Shown here piece by piece: positions 27,389 through 37,342 of a DNA stretch of 64,000 nucleotides (the first letter of the stretch is position 1; every line of letters begins with the position of its first letter). The notes beneath the pieces were generated by a model. It was not told the origin of the DNA, did not search any database, and worked only from the letters and a program-made list of their open reading frames with translations. The stretch covers positions 992,001-1,056,000 of the forward strand of contig NZ_JAEMQH010000001.1 of the NCBI RefSeq assembly GCF_016820575.1, in the 5' to 3' direction. The stretch is from Marinobacter sediminum (lineage in GTDB: Bacteria; Pseudomonadota; Gammaproteobacteria; Pseudomonadales; Oleiphilaceae). The position numbers and the translations under genes were made by a program.

Positions 27389-28049
27389 CCGCGTCTGCGC
27401 CCAGGGCATCCACTGACTGACCAAAGTTATAGCCATAGCGGACGGCAACGCAAGGCAGGCCGGCCGCCAGGGCTGCATCAATGTCCGCCGCCGAATCGCC
27501 CACCATTACCGTGGTTCCGCGGGTGCCGCCCAGGGTTTCCATGGCGTGCAGCAACGGAGTCGGATCCGGTTTCTTGACCGGCAGGGTGTCACCACCGACC
27601 GACAGATCGAACCAGTGGTCCAGGCCCATCTGCTCCAGCAGTGGCGCAACGAACTGTTCCGGCTTGTTGGTCACCACCGCCAGTTTGCAGCCGTGCTCCT
27701 TGAGTTTGGCAAGGCAGGCCTCGACGCCGTCATACACCACTGCGTGCCGGCCGTTAACCTGTTCGTAGGCGTGAAAGAAGATCGCCAGGGCATCGTTGAA
27801 CAGGGCGTCGTCTTTGGGTTGCGCCGGTTCCCAGTCGGTCTGGCGGGCCAGGGCGCGTCGCACCAGCACACTGGCGCCATTGCCGACCCAGTCACGAACC
27901 CGGTCGATGCCGACCGGTGATCGCCCCAGGTGCTCAAGCATCTGGTCTACGGCGGCCGCCAGGTCCGGGGCGCTGTCGACCAGGGTGCCGTCCAGATCGA
28001 ACAGCGCCACTCCCGGCCAGCGCGGACTGAACAGGCCGGTCAGGCTCAT
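27360..28049 (-). CDS. gph: Phosphoglycolate phosphatase
   Basis: A 229-residue HAD-family phosphatase that clears 2-phosphoglycolate. Motif I is [14 protein letters not shown] near residue 17, motif II VVTNKPE, motif [12 protein letters not shown] and motif [13 protein letters not shown]. It overlaps rpe by 4 bases and lies between rpe and trpE, the order known from Pseudomonas, which supports the assignment over other HAD subfamilies. Confidence 0.92.
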   Translation of the reverse strand: MSLTGLFSPRWPGVALFDLDGTLVDSAPDLAAAVDQMLEHLGRSPVGIDRVRDWVGNGASVLVRRALARQTDWEPAQPKDDALFNDALAIFFHAYEQVNGRHAVVYDGVEACLAKLKEHGCKLAVVTNKPEQFVAPLLEQMGLDHWFDLSVGGDTLPVKKPDPTPLLHAMETLGGTRGTTVMVGDSAADIDAALAAGLPCVAVRYGYNFGQSVDALGADAVVDSLAELL

Positions 28050-28732
28050 TGGCCGATCACCTTGCGCGCCTGCTCCAGTTCTTCGCGCATAGCGTCGATG
28101 GTGGTCTTGTAATCATCGGTATTGAAAATAGCGGAGCCGGCAACAAACGTGTCAGCGCCTGCTTCGGCGATCTCCCGGATATTCTCGGTCTTCACACCCC
28201 CATCGATTTCCAGCCGGATGTTGAAGTTGCTGGCGTCGATACGCTTGCGCGCCTCCCGCAGCTTGTCCAGGGTGCCGGGAATGAATTTCTGGCCACCAAA
28301 GCCCGGGTTTACCGACATCAACAAAACCATGTCGAGCTTGTCCATGACATGATCCATGTAGTGCAGCGGTGTGGCCGGGTTGAAGACCAGGCCGGCCTTG
28401 CAGCCGCCGTCACGAATCAATTGAAGGGAACGGTCGATGTGGTTGCTCGCTTCCGGATGGAAGGTGATGTAGCTGGCGCCGGCGTCGATGAACTGGCGGA
28501 TCAGGTCATCGACTGGAGACACCATCAGGTGAACATCGATGGGGGCAGTAACGCCGTGCTTGCGCAGCGCCTCGCAGACCATGGGGCCAATGGTCAGGTT
28601 AGGCACATAGTGATTGTCCATCACGTCGAAGTGAACCACGTCGGCACCGGCGGCCAATACGTTATCAACTTCCTCGCCCAGGCGGGCAAAATCGGCAGAC
28701 AGAATGGATGGGGCAATCAGGTATGGATTCAT
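28046..28732 (-). CDS. rpe: Ribulose-phosphate 3-epimerase
   Basis: Interconverts ribulose 5-phosphate and xylulose 5-phosphate. It is a 228-residue TIM barrel with [35 protein letters not shown] (metal ligands), [27 protein letters not shown] and [12 protein letters not shown]. It is the first gene of the rpe-gph block, overlapping gph by 4 bases, with the trp genes behind. Confidence 0.95.
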   Translation of the reverse strand: MNPYLIAPSILSADFARLGEEVDNVLAAGADVVHFDVMDNHYVPNLTIGPMVCEALRKHGVTAPIDVHLMVSPVDDLIRQFIDAGASYITFHPEASNHIDRSLQLIRDGGCKAGLVFNPATPLHYMDHVMDKLDMVLLMSVNPGFGGQKFIPGTLDKLREARKRIDASNFNIRLEIDGGVKTENIREIAEAGADTFVAGSAIFNTDDYKTTIDAMREELEQARKVIGQ

Positions 28733-28879
28733 GATGGCTCTCTCAGGATCTCTTCAAAGACGTTGGCGCGCGCATGCGACGAGATGGACGTGTCGAGCAA
28801 TCCCTGCCGCACAGAGTATAAAAGGAATGCTAGTCTAGCAGTTTGAAGCGCTGTTTTCGTAGCCAAAGAGTCAGGATCT

Positions 28880-29833
28880 GTGCGTAGAGTCGGTAGTGAG
28901 GTGATCACACAACTGCTGGGCGGCCTGTTGCTGGTGGGTTGCATGGGGTATGCCGTTGCCGCCGCCGATGGCGAAGAGCCGGCAAGCGCGGGGGCGACAA
29001 CGGCCACGACCATCCGGCCGTCGGTGGCTACCGAGCTGGCGGACAGCGCATTGAGTCGGCTGCGCCCGGATGCGGCGGTCTGGCTGGCGCTTGAGGGAGG
29101 TGGTCGTACCCTGGGGCTTTTTTATCCGGAACAGAAGCCGCCGGCCAATGGCGCCCTGGTGCTTCTGGCGGATGTTGGTGACAACGCCGCCGCCGGTGTC
29201 GCCGACGAGCTGAGCCGGCATCTGACCGCCAGGGGCTGGTCTGTGCTGGCGGTGGGCCTGCCGGCGCCTTCGCCGCCGCTGCAGCGGTATCTGGAGGCGC
29301 AGCTGGGACCCGCTGATGCCGGCGCGGAAGACGGTGCCGAAGAGGCCAAGGACGACAGCGGTGACGACGCGGCGGTGATGATTGATGTCATGGCCTCGCC
29401 TGCCGGCGAAAATCCGGAGCAGGTCTATCGGAATCGGGTTCGCCAGAGTCTGGTGGCCGCCGCCGCTGTGCTCACGGAGCGAGGCTATGACCAGCCGGCG
29501 CTGGTTGGATTGGGCCGGGCCAGCAGTCACCTGGTGGCGACCGATGGCGAGCTTCAAGGTACACCGGCGTTGATCTGGGTGGCACCGGAATTCTATCCCC
29601 GCGATGCCGCTGCCCTGGCAGACAAGCTCGCCAGTGGCGGTGAGGTGGCAATACTGGAGTTATACGCCAGCCGGGGGGAGGCCAGCGCGGCAAGCCAGCG
29701 GCGTTGGGCCGATCTGCGCCGCGCCGGTGTTGAACAGCTGGATCGTCAACCGGTGGCGCTTAGTCGACCGTTGTCGGCCCATGGTGCGGGCGTCCTTGCC
29801 GGTCGCATCGATGCCTGGCTCAAAGCCCGCTGA
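28880..29833 (+). CDS. DUF3530 family exported protein, GTG start
   Basis: A 317-residue protein of the DUF3530 family, an alpha/beta-hydrolase-like fold of unknown function common in Pseudomonas relatives. The N-terminal hydrophobic segment (ITQLLGGLLLVGCMGYAVAAAD) is a signal peptide. The central part reads as a hydrolase core (GALVLLADVGDNAAA, GWSVLAVGLPAPSPP, ALVGLGRASSHLVATDGE) in which the usual GxSxG elbow is GLGRASS. The start is GTG at 28880. A low-complexity acidic insertion (near residues 145-165, DAGAEDGAEEAKDD) is present. Confidence 0.72.
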   Translation: MRRVGSEVITQLLGGLLLVGCMGYAVAAADGEEPASAGATTATTIRPSVATELADSALSRLRPDAAVWLALEGGGRTLGLFYPEQKPPANGALVLLADVGDNAAAGVADELSRHLTARGWSVLAVGLPAPSPPLQRYLEAQLGPADAGAEDGAEEAKDDSGDDAAVMIDVMASPAGENPEQVYRNRVRQSLVAAAAVLTERGYDQPALVGLGRASSHLVATDGELQGTPALIWVAPEFYPRDAAALADKLASGGEVAILELYASRGEASAASQRRWADLRRAGVEQLDRQPVALSRPLSAHGAGVLAGRIDAWLKAR

Positions 29834-29842
29834 GGCCAGTTC

Positions 29843-30604
29843 CTACCGCAGTGCCCGGTGCCGACGTTTAACCAGTTCCCAGGCCTGTTGGTATCGCAGC
29901 AGGCGCTCTTTGGCCAGCGCGCGCTCTTCATTGCTGACTTGCTGCTGCGCCAGCTTGTCGGGATGGCAGCCAGATACCTTCTTCTTGTAGGCCCGCTTGA
30001 TGTCGATCAGAGCGTCCCGGCGGGTCACCCCCAACAGTTCACAGGCCTGTTCGTAGCTGGTTGGCTTTGCCGTATTTTCGGCGTGGCGGATCCAGACCTT
30101 GCTGGCGTAGCTGTCGAAAATGTCATCGCTGACGGCCACCGGCAGGCCAATCTGATCAATCGCATCTTCGCAGCGATAGCGGCGCTGTTTGCCGGGGCGG
30201 CCCATCAGCTGGGCGGCATGACACAGGCAAATCGCTACGATCAGCGCCGGTGCGGGCCAGAGCCGGTTGCTCAGGCGCAGGGACAGGCCCCGCAGACCCG
30301 GTAGCTGCTCCGCGGACTTGCCGCGCTGGAACCAATTGATGGCTCGGCGGCGCTGACGCTGGGATAGTTTGAGCGCCTTGATCAGGCTCTCGGCGTAGCG
30401 AATGTCGGCTTCACTGACCCGACCCTCGGCCTTGGCGACATAGCCGAGGAAATAGAACAGCGGCAGCCGGCACCAGCCTGGCAGTCGGGTGCGCTCAAGC
30501 AGGGTTGAGGTCTGATGGCCGCAGGACGACAGCTCCCGCAGCAGGCTGGTGAATTCCGCTTCGATCCGGCCCGGCAGTAGTGGCTGCTCCGTGCTGTCCA
30601 CCAT
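29843..30604 (-). CDS. DjlA-like co-chaperone with TerB-like and J domains
   Basis: A 253-residue protein. Residues about 45-115 resemble a TerB-like helical domain (PLFYFLGYVAKAEGRVSEADIRYAESLI); residues about 185-250 form a J domain with HPD in KVSGCHPDKLAQ, preceded by YEQACELLGVTRRDALIDIKRAYKKK. This is the DjlA arrangement, but the N-terminal membrane anchor of DjlA is not evident. It should stimulate DnaK. It lies just past murU and amgK, as djlA does in pseudomonads. Confidence 0.8.
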   Translation of the reverse strand: MVDSTEQPLLPGRIEAEFTSLLRELSSCGHQTSTLLERTRLPGWCRLPLFYFLGYVAKAEGRVSEADIRYAESLIKALKLSQRQRRRAINWFQRGKSAEQLPGLRGLSLRLSNRLWPAPALIVAICLCHAAQLMGRPGKQRRYRCEDAIDQIGLPVAVSDDIFDSYASKVWIRHAENTAKPTSYEQACELLGVTRRDALIDIKRAYKKKVSGCHPDKLAQQQVSNEERALAKERLLRYQQAWELVKRRHRALR

Positions 30605-30607
30605 GGC

Positions 30608-31288
30608 TCAGGGCTTCCTGTGCTTGAGGGTCTGGTCCAGTGCCTGAAGGCGCTCCGGCGTACCTACATCGACCCACTGCCCACGGTGTTCGATGCCGCG
30701 AACGCGTTGGTCGCCCATGGCCTGGCGCAGGACCGGGCCGAGTTTGCCGGATTGGTCGTCCAGGCCCTGAAACAGCCGGCGATGCAGCAGGCTGATACCG
30801 GTGAAGGTGAGTTTGTCGGGGCCGTCCTCGGTGACGGTGCCATCGGTGTGGAGCTGAAAGTCGCCCGCCGGATGGTGCTCAGGGTTGCGGGTCAGTACCA
30901 GTAACGCATCACAGTCGGCGGCTGGTGCCAGTTCGGAGAGCGGGAAGTCGCACCAGATATCGCCATTGATCACTAAAAACCAATCGCAATCAGCACTGGT
31001 CAATTGGGGCAGGGCGCGAACGATGCCTCCGGCGGTTTCCAGTGGCTCGCCTTCACGGGAGTACTGAATCGACAGGCCAAAATCCTCTCCGGTGCCCAGC
31101 GCCGATTCAATCTGCTCACCGAGCCAGGCATGGTTGATGACCACATCGCGGAAGCCGGCGGCGTGCAGCCGCTCCAGGTGGTGCACAATCAGCGGCTTGC
31201 CCCCGGCCGCAAGCAGGGGCTTGGGCGTGGTCAGGGTCAGCGGACGCATTCGTTCGCCCTTGCCGGCGGCCAGGATCATCGCTTTCAC
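30608..31288 (-). CDS. murU: N-acetylmuramate alpha-1-phosphate uridylyltransferase
   Basis: Converts MurNAc-1-phosphate to UDP-MurNAc in the peptidoglycan recycling bypass. It is a 226-residue nucleotidyltransferase with AMILAAGKGERMRPLT, TPKPLL, INGDIWCDFP and a Rossmann core. I use GTG at 31288, which overlaps the amgK stop as GTGA and starts exactly at the conserved strand; the frame extends 75 bases further but only into amgK. Partner AmgK is upstream. The pathway is known to underlie intrinsic fosfomycin tolerance in pseudomonads. Confidence 0.9.
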   Translation of the reverse strand: MKAMILAAGKGERMRPLTLTTPKPLLAAGGKPLIVHHLERLHAAGFRDVVINHAWLGEQIESALGTGEDFGLSIQYSREGEPLETAGGIVRALPQLTSADCDWFLVINGDIWCDFPLSELAPAADCDALLVLTRNPEHHPAGDFQLHTDGTVTEDGPDKLTFTGISLLHRRLFQGLDDQSGKLGPVLRQAMGDQRVRGIEHRGQWVDVGTPERLQALDQTLKHRKP

Positions 31289-32331
31289 TGCGGGGTGTGC
31301 TCCTGGTTCGGAGCCGCACCGATGCGTTGTTCGATGGCCGGCATGACTACGGTACAAAGCCACTCGTGGAAATGACGTAGGGCCGGTTGCCGGCGGCTGG
31401 CGATGATCAGGTAGTTCACGGTGCGGGGAATGTCGGCCAGGTAGCCCTGTTTGCCATCGCGGATAGCCAGGCGGGCGAAGATGCCAGCGGCTTTGAGGTG
31501 CCGTTGCATGCCCATCAGTTCAAACCACTGCCGGAAGGTTTCGGCGTCGGCCCGGTGCAGCCCGGCGTCGGCGCTGCGCTGGCGGAAAAACTCGAGCCAG
31601 CGGCAAATGGCCTCCTCGGGCCAGTGGATATAGCAGTCCTTAAGCAATGACACGGCGTCGTAGGTGACCGGCCCGCAGACCGCATCCTGGAAATCAATGA
31701 CGCCGGGCCGGTCGCTGTTGTCGGCGACCAACAGGTTGCGGGAGTGGTAGTCCCTGTGCACGGTCACTTCCGGCTGTGCCAGGGCGCTTTCCCGCAGGAA
31801 AGTGAATGCGGTATCCAGCAGGGCCCGTTCGGTGTTGTCGAGGCTCAGGCCGAGGTATTGCTCGAGCAGCCAGTCTGGAAACAGGGCCATCTCACGGTCC
31901 AGCAACGCGGCATCGTAAGGCGGCAGCGGGTAGTCTTCGGGTGCGGCCAGCTGCTGGATCTGCACCAGTTCGGTCAGCGCGCCCTGATACAGGTGCTCGG
32001 CGTTGCTGTCATTCAGTTCGGCTAGCATCAGGTTGTCACCGAAGTCTTCCAGCAGCAGGAAGCCCTGCTCGAGATCGGTTTGCAGGATCTCGGGCACGTG
32101 GATGCCGTGCCGGTGCCAGTGCCGGGCAATAGCGAGGAAAGCAGTGCAGTCCTCGTGCTCCGGGGGCGCATCCATGACAATCAGCGGAGTGGGTTGGCGG
32201 CTTTGGTCATCACGCCAGACCCGGAAATAACGCCGAAAGCTGGCATCACCGGAAACCGGCTCGGCAATGGCTTCGGACAGGCCATTGAACTGCCTGACCC
32301 AGTTGGTCAGCAACTTCTGACGGGTATCCAT
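31285..32331 (-). CDS. amgK: N-acetylmuramate/N-acetylglucosamine 1-kinase
   Basis: Anomeric sugar kinase of the aminoglycoside phosphotransferase fold, 348 residues, feeding MurU. Motifs: SGDASFRRYFRV (nucleotide loop), FLLLEDFGDNLM, the catalytic HRDYHSRNLLV near residue 190 and VIDFQDAVCGPVTYD. It is divergent from lptD, the same arrangement as in Pseudomonas. It is translationally coupled to murU. Confidence 0.92.
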   Translation of the reverse strand: MDTRQKLLTNWVRQFNGLSEAIAEPVSGDASFRRYFRVWRDDQSRQPTPLIVMDAPPEHEDCTAFLAIARHWHRHGIHVPEILQTDLEQGFLLLEDFGDNLMLAELNDSNAEHLYQGALTELVQIQQLAAPEDYPLPPYDAALLDREMALFPDWLLEQYLGLSLDNTERALLDTAFTFLRESALAQPEVTVHRDYHSRNLLVADNSDRPGVIDFQDAVCGPVTYDAVSLLKDCYIHWPEEAICRWLEFFRQRSADAGLHRADAETFRQWFELMGMQRHLKAAGIFARLAIRDGKQGYLADIPRTVNYLIIASRRQPALRHFHEWLCTVVMPAIEQRIGAAPNQEHTPQ

Positions 32332-32388
32332 GATACGGCTGGCTTCCCTGAAAAATGGGTGATCGCTGACAGCGAAAGTTAGCAGACC

Positions 32389-32457
32389 AGTATAAAGACG
32401 GTAAATCGGTTTTGCAGCGGACTTTCCGTTAACAACCCCTTAGGGCACGTGTAAACT
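32389..32457. promoter_or_regulatory. Divergent promoters for amgK-murU and lptD
   Basis: On the plus strand TTAACA (32429-32434) and TAAACT (32452-32457) are 17 bases apart, a good sigma-70 promoter for lptD with a start near 32464. On the minus strand TATACT (32394-32389) with a weaker CTGCAA 17 bases further back may serve amgK. No sigma-E type promoter was evident. Confidence 0.55.
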
Positions 32458-32547
32458 AGGCTGCTTTCGTGGTGTTGCGCAGTGATGCGCAGCCATGCCC
32501 ATAATCATGCCGTCGATTCACTGACCAGCAACAGGAAGCCTGTCACC

Positions 32548-34929
32548 GTGCCAATTTCCGATCGCCATCTGCAAAGGCCTGCGCTCCGGTTCAGCAGGTG
32601 TGTGGTGATCGCGATCCTGGGTTCGGCGCCATTTTCGGTGCTCGCCCAGTCAGCACCCACGGCCGCGGAAATCGACTGGCGTCCAAGGGCGCAGTTGCCA
32701 GAGTCTGAGCGCGAGCGTTTGCCGGTATTCTGTGACGGTGGTTATTTGCCGTCTGGCGCCGAAGGTCACCAGGCTGGAGCCGGCGCCATGCTCGGCGAAG
32801 CCGGCGGTGGGCCGGCCGCAATCGAGGCCAGCGGGCTGAATGCCCGTTACGAAATTGACCGCGCTCTTTACCTTGAGGGCGATGTCCGGGTACGCCAGGG
32901 TGGCTTCGAAGTCAGTGGGTCCGAGGCGCGCTACAGTCAGTCTGAAGGTCGGGTTTCGGTGCAGGGGCCTCTGGTCAGCCGGGGCGAGGGCTTTCTGCTC
33001 ACCGGTGACAGCGCCGAGTATAACGTCGATTCCGGGCGTTTCGATATCAACACTGCCACCTTCCTGATTCACAGTGCCGAAATGCGCGGCCAGGCCGACA
33101 GCCTGACGCGGCTGAACGAGAGCCAGGTCGACATCCGTGATGGCATGCTGACCACCTGTGGTCCCCAGCAGAACGACTGGGCTATCGTTGCATCGGATAT
33201 TCATCTCAATCAGGCCGAGGGTTTTGGTACTGCCAAACACGTGCGCCTCGAGGTGCTTGATGTGCCGGTGTTTTACTGGCCCTGGGCCAGCTTCCCCATT
33301 GATGACCGGCGCAAGACGGGCTTCCTGTACCCGTCGTTCGGGTCCTCCAGTGCCGGCAGTGGTGCCTTTGTCTCGGTGCCCTATTACCTGAACCTGGCAC
33401 CGCACTACGACGCCACCCTGACCCCCCAGTACATTCACGGCCGCGGCCTGTTCAATGAAGCTGAGGGCCGGTACCTGAGTCGCTGGGGCGAGTCGGTGCT
33501 GCAGCTCGGCTACATCGACAACGATTCGGCCTACACCGACGAGAACCCGGGCGAAGACGGTGAACGCTGGGCGCTGGATGCCACCACCCGTGCCAACATT
33601 GGCAGCGGCTGGACCGGCTATGGCGACTATTCGGTAGTCAGTGATGAAGACTACCTGAGCGACCTTAACCGCAGCCTGGAAATCAACCAGGCCACGCACC
33701 TGCAGCGTCGGGGCGGAGTAAGGTATCGGGACCGGAATCAGTACTTTGAAACTTACCTGAACGACTACCAGACCATCAGTGACAGCATCGCTGACGTCAA
33801 TAAACCCTATGCCCAGCTGCCAGAGGTGCTCTACGGTGCCACCCGGGAAATTGGCTGGCTGGAGGCCGGTCTGGAAAGCCAGTACACCGTGTTCTATCGC
33901 GACAATGAGAACCTGACCGGGCTGGATCGGGCCAATGGCCAGCGCCTGCGCGCGGTGCCGGAGTTGGCGCTGCCGATGCGGGCTCTTTGGGGCTTCAGTC
34001 GGCCCTCGGTGAGCGTGGATTACACTCGCTACGAGCTTGAAGATTACACCCTCGGTGACGAAAGCATTGACCGCACGGTACCGATCGCCGAATGGGATAA
34101 CGGCTTGTACTTTGATCGTCAATCCAGTCTGTTCGACGTACCCTACAACCAGACCCTGGAACCTCGGCTCTATTACGCTTGGGCCGATGCCGAAGCTGAT
34201 CAGAACGACATTCCGGATTTCGATACCGACTTGCAGGCCTTTCGTTTTGATCAGCTGTTCCAACCGGACCGGTTCACCGGTGGCGACCGGGTCGGCGATA
34301 CCAACCAGCTGACGGTGGCGGTCACCAGCCGGTTCAACGATCTGGTGACTGGGACAGAGCGAGCACGCTTCAGTATCGGCCAGGTCCAGTATTTCCAGGA
34401 TCGCGAGGTGACCCTGTTCGGTGAGGGCGCCGGTACCCGGTCTCGTTCACCCCTGGCTGGTGAGGTGGTGCTGGCGCCCCTGGATACCCTGGAGATCCGT
34501 TCTTCGGGGTTGTGGGATCCGGAGACCGGTGAAACCGAGGAAGGCCGCAGCCAGTTGATATACCATTCCGAGGACTATCGCTATCTGGCCAGCTTGGGTC
34601 ACACCTACAGCAAGGATGAACTCGAGCAGTCGGACATCGCTGGGGTTTTACCGGTCTCTGATCGTGTTAGCCTGATCGGTCGATGGGTTTATGATTCCAG
34701 TCTTGATCGCACGGTTGGATCCCTGGCCGGGCTGGAATACAACAATTGCTGCTGGAGCGTTCAGGTCGTGCACCAGAACTACCTGACCGATGACAGTGAG
34801 CTGGATACCCGGCTGCTGTTCCAGATTCAGCTGAAAGGACTCGGTGGAAGTGGTGGCTCGTCCACCCGCATTTCCGAGGCTATTTACGGTTTTGATGAGC
34901 GGGAGCGTCGTCGGTTTGGAACTCCCTGA
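32548..34929 (+). CDS. lptD: LPS-assembly protein LptD
   Basis: Outer-membrane component that inserts LPS with LptE. The signal peptide (RCVVIAILGSAPFSVLAQ) precedes an LptA-like jelly-roll (IEASGLNARYEIDRALYLEGDVRVRQGG) and a long beta barrel, with INTATFLIHSAEMRGQADSL, LEVLDVPVFYWPW and DDRRKTGFLYPSFGSSSAGSG typical of the family. GTG at 32548 has AGGAAG 9 bases upstream and gives a normal signal; GTG 32482 or ATG 32485 would add about 21 residues without a ribosome site. At 793 residues it is family length. It heads lptD-surA-pdxA-rsmA-apaH. Confidence 0.93.
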   Translation: MPISDRHLQRPALRFSRCVVIAILGSAPFSVLAQSAPTAAEIDWRPRAQLPESERERLPVFCDGGYLPSGAEGHQAGAGAMLGEAGGGPAAIEASGLNARYEIDRALYLEGDVRVRQGGFEVSGSEARYSQSEGRVSVQGPLVSRGEGFLLTGDSAEYNVDSGRFDINTATFLIHSAEMRGQADSLTRLNESQVDIRDGMLTTCGPQQNDWAIVASDIHLNQAEGFGTAKHVRLEVLDVPVFYWPWASFPIDDRRKTGFLYPSFGSSSAGSGAFVSVPYYLNLAPHYDATLTPQYIHGRGLFNEAEGRYLSRWGESVLQLGYIDNDSAYTDENPGEDGERWALDATTRANIGSGWTGYGDYSVVSDEDYLSDLNRSLEINQATHLQRRGGVRYRDRNQYFETYLNDYQTISDSIADVNKPYAQLPEVLYGATREIGWLEAGLESQYTVFYRDNENLTGLDRANGQRLRAVPELALPMRALWGFSRPSVSVDYTRYELEDYTLGDESIDRTVPIAEWDNGLYFDRQSSLFDVPYNQTLEPRLYYAWADAEADQNDIPDFDTDLQAFRFDQLFQPDRFTGGDRVGDTNQLTVAVTSRFNDLVTGTERARFSIGQVQYFQDREVTLFGEGAGTRSRSPLAGEVVLAPLDTLEIRSSGLWDPETGETEEGRSQLIYHSEDYRYLASLGHTYSKDELEQSDIAGVLPVSDRVSLIGRWVYDSSLDRTVGSLAGLEYNNCCWSVQVVHQNYLTDDSELDTRLLFQIQLKGLGGSGGSSTRISEAIYGFDERERRRFGTP

Positions 34930-34991
34930 CCGGAGTTCGGACTAACCCACGGCCACGGTGCCCGCAGCCCATTTATTATCAAGAGGTGTTT

Positions 34992-36335
34992 ATGAAGGCG
35001 ACCCTTCGCCATGCTGTACAAACGTTGCTGTTGGTCGCGGCCGTCGCCCTGTCGCTATCGGCGCAGGCGGAGCGCAAGCTGCTTGATCAGGTGGTTGCGA
35101 TTGTTGATGACGACGTCATTCTGCAGACTGAGCTCGACGCTCGCATCAATACTATCACCACCCGGCTGCGCGCCCAGGGCACGGGGTTGCCGCCCCGGGA
35201 TGTCCTTGAAGAGCGGGTGCTGGAGCAGCTGATCACCGAATCCATCCAGCTCCAGCGAGCGGATAAGCTGGGCATGCGGATCAGTGACAACGAACTGAAC
35301 GAAACCATGGACAACATCGTTGAGCGCAACGGCATGACCATGGCTCAGTTTGAACAGCAGCTGGCGTCTGAAGGCGTGACCTTCCGCCAGGCTCGGGAAC
35401 AGATCCGCAATGAGATGCTGACCAGCCGGGTGCAGCAGCGCCAGGTGGGCAACCGGGTGCGGGTAACTGAGCGTGAAATCGAGAACTATCTGGAGGCGCT
35501 GGAAGCGTCGGGCCAAAACACCGCCGAGTACCAGCTGGCGTACATTTTCATTGAAGTGGACGATCCGACTGACGAAGCCTCCGTGGCTGCGACCCGTGAA
35601 CGTGCCCAGGATCTGCGCCAGCAGATCGTCGATGGTCGTGACTTCCGGGAAGTTGCTGTAGCGGAATCGGATGCCAGCAACGCCCTTGAGGGCGGTAATA
35701 TGGGCTGGCGCACCGAAAGCCAGCTGCCGTCGCTGGTGGCACCGGTGGTGCCCAAGCTGGAAGTGGGCGTACCCTCCGCGGTGCTTGAGAACAACAGCGG
35801 TTTCCACCTGGTTATGGTTCTGGACAAGCGCGGCGGTGGCCAGCAGCAGGTCATTCAGCAGCACAAGGTACGGCACATTTTGATCCGCCCGTCGCAAGCG
35901 GTGCCCGATGCCAGTGCCGAAGCCAAGATCCGCGATATCTACAACCGACTTGAGCAGGGCGCAAAATTTGCGGATCTGGCTCGCGAGTACTCTGACGATC
36001 CGGTCTCCGGCTCCGACGGCGGCAACCTTGGCTGGGTCAACCGGGGCCAGATGGTGCCGGCTTTTGAGCAGGCCATGCTGGAGGCGGACCTGGGTGAACT
36101 GCGCGGACCCTTCCGCTCACAGTTTGGCTGGCACATCCTGCAGGTGCAGGAGCGCCGTCAGAAGGACATCAGTGGCGATGTGAAAAAAGCCGAAGCGCGC
36201 CAGGCCATTTACCGTCGCAAATCGGAAACCGAGCTGCAGAACTGGTTGCGCGAGATTCGGGACGAAGCGTTTGTTGAATTCAAGGGCGAGTACGCCCGTG
36301 AAGAAACAACTGACGGAGACAGCAGCGACTCATGA
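34992..36335 (+). CDS. surA: Periplasmic chaperone/peptidyl-prolyl isomerase SurA
   Basis: Chaperone for outer membrane proteins, LptD among them. It has 447 residues: a signal peptide ending SAQA, a SurA N-terminal domain ([24 protein letters not shown]), and two parvulin domains, near residues 175-280 ([13 protein letters not shown]) and 285-385 ([19 protein letters not shown], then [24 protein letters not shown]). ATG at 34992 follows AAGAGG closely; a GTG two codons upstream is unlikely. It overlaps pdxA by 4 bases (ATGA). Confidence 0.95.
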   Translation: MKATLRHAVQTLLLVAAVALSLSAQAERKLLDQVVAIVDDDVILQTELDARINTITTRLRAQGTGLPPRDVLEERVLEQLITESIQLQRADKLGMRISDNELNETMDNIVERNGMTMAQFEQQLASEGVTFRQAREQIRNEMLTSRVQQRQVGNRVRVTEREIENYLEALEASGQNTAEYQLAYIFIEVDDPTDEASVAATRERAQDLRQQIVDGRDFREVAVAESDASNALEGGNMGWRTESQLPSLVAPVVPKLEVGVPSAVLENNSGFHLVMVLDKRGGGQQQVIQQHKVRHILIRPSQAVPDASAEAKIRDIYNRLEQGAKFADLAREYSDDPVSGSDGGNLGWVNRGQMVPAFEQAMLEADLGELRGPFRSQFGWHILQVQERRQKDISGDVKKAEARQAIYRRKSETELQNWLREIRDEAFVEFKGEYAREETTDGDSSDS

Positions 36336-37342
36336 CCGATCCGGTGATCCTTGCTCTGACCGCGGGTGAGCCCGCGGGCATCGGCCCGGAGCTGTGCTTG
36401 CAACTGGCTGCGCAGCATCGGGCCGAGGGCATTGTGGTGGTTGCCAGCAAAACATTGCTGGCCGCCCGTGCCGAGCAGTTGGGGCTGGATGTTACCCTGC
36501 ACGACTGGCAGCCAGGCCAGCGTCCTGCCACCGGGGCCGGTGAACTCTCGGTTTTTGTGGTCGATGGTTGCGCCAGTACCGAAGCCGGTGTGCTCGATCC
36601 CGCCAACAGCGGCTACGTGCTGGAGACGCTGCGTACGGCCGCCCACGGCTGCCTGCGAGGCGACTTCGATGGCATGGTTACGGCCCCGGTGCACAAGGGG
36701 GTGATCAACGAGGCCGGCATCGCGTTCAGCGGCCACACCGAATTCCTGCAGGAATTGTGCGGCGTCGAGCGCGTGGTCATGATGCTGGCAACCGACGACC
36801 TGCGGGTCGCGCTGGTAACCACCCACTTACCGCTGAAAGACGTGTCCGCGGCCATTACGCCGGAACGACTGTCGCAGGTAACCCGTATTCTCAATGCCGA
36901 TCTGAAGGCATTCTTCGGGCTTGAACAGCCGCGTATTCTGGTTGCCGGCCTGAACCCCCATGCCGGGGAAGGCGGCCACCTTGGCCGTGAGGAAATCGAG
37001 ACCATTGAGCCGACGCTTGAGCAACTCAGGGCCGAAGGCATACAGCTGACCGGCCCCTTGCCCGCTGATACCCTGTTTACGCCCCATTGGCTGGATGATG
37101 CCGATGCCGTCCTGGCGATGTATCACGACCAGGGGTTGCCGGTGTTGAAATTCCAGGGCTTTGGCCGGGCGGTGAACATCACCCTGGGCCTGCCTATTGT
37201 CCGGACCTCGGTTGATCACGGCACTGCCCTGGATCTGGCCGGAACCGGTACCGCCGATGCGGGCAGCCTGCAGACGGCAATCCGCGTGGGTGCTCAAATG
37301 GCCCGCTGTCGAAATGTCGCTAACCAAGAGAACCGTCCGTGA
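36332..37342 (+). CDS. pdxA: 4-hydroxythreonine-4-phosphate dehydrogenase
   Basis: NAD-dependent step of pyridoxal phosphate synthesis, 336 residues. It starts [16 protein letters not shown], with [24 protein letters not shown], the metal-binding [12 protein letters not shown] and the ending [35 protein letters not shown]. It overlaps surA (ATGA) and rsmA (GTGA), so the three are translationally coupled. Confidence 0.95.
   Translation: MTDPVILALTAGEPAGIGPELCLQLAAQHRAEGIVVVASKTLLAARAEQLGLDVTLHDWQPGQRPATGAGELSVFVVDGCASTEAGVLDPANSGYVLETLRTAAHGCLRGDFDGMVTAPVHKGVINEAGIAFSGHTEFLQELCGVERVVMMLATDDLRVALVTTHLPLKDVSAAITPERLSQVTRILNADLKAFFGLEQPRILVAGLNPHAGEGGHLGREEIETIEPTLEQLRAEGIQLTGPLPADTLFTPHWLDDADAVLAMYHDQGLPVLKFQGFGRAVNITLGLPIVRTSVDHGTALDLAGTGTADAGSLQTAIRVGAQMARCRNVANQENRP

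Noticed and set aside
32650..34263. A 537-codon minus-strand open frame inside lptD
   Set aside because: lptD has clear family motifs in frame throughout; the antisense translation is low in recognisable features and has no ribosome site.
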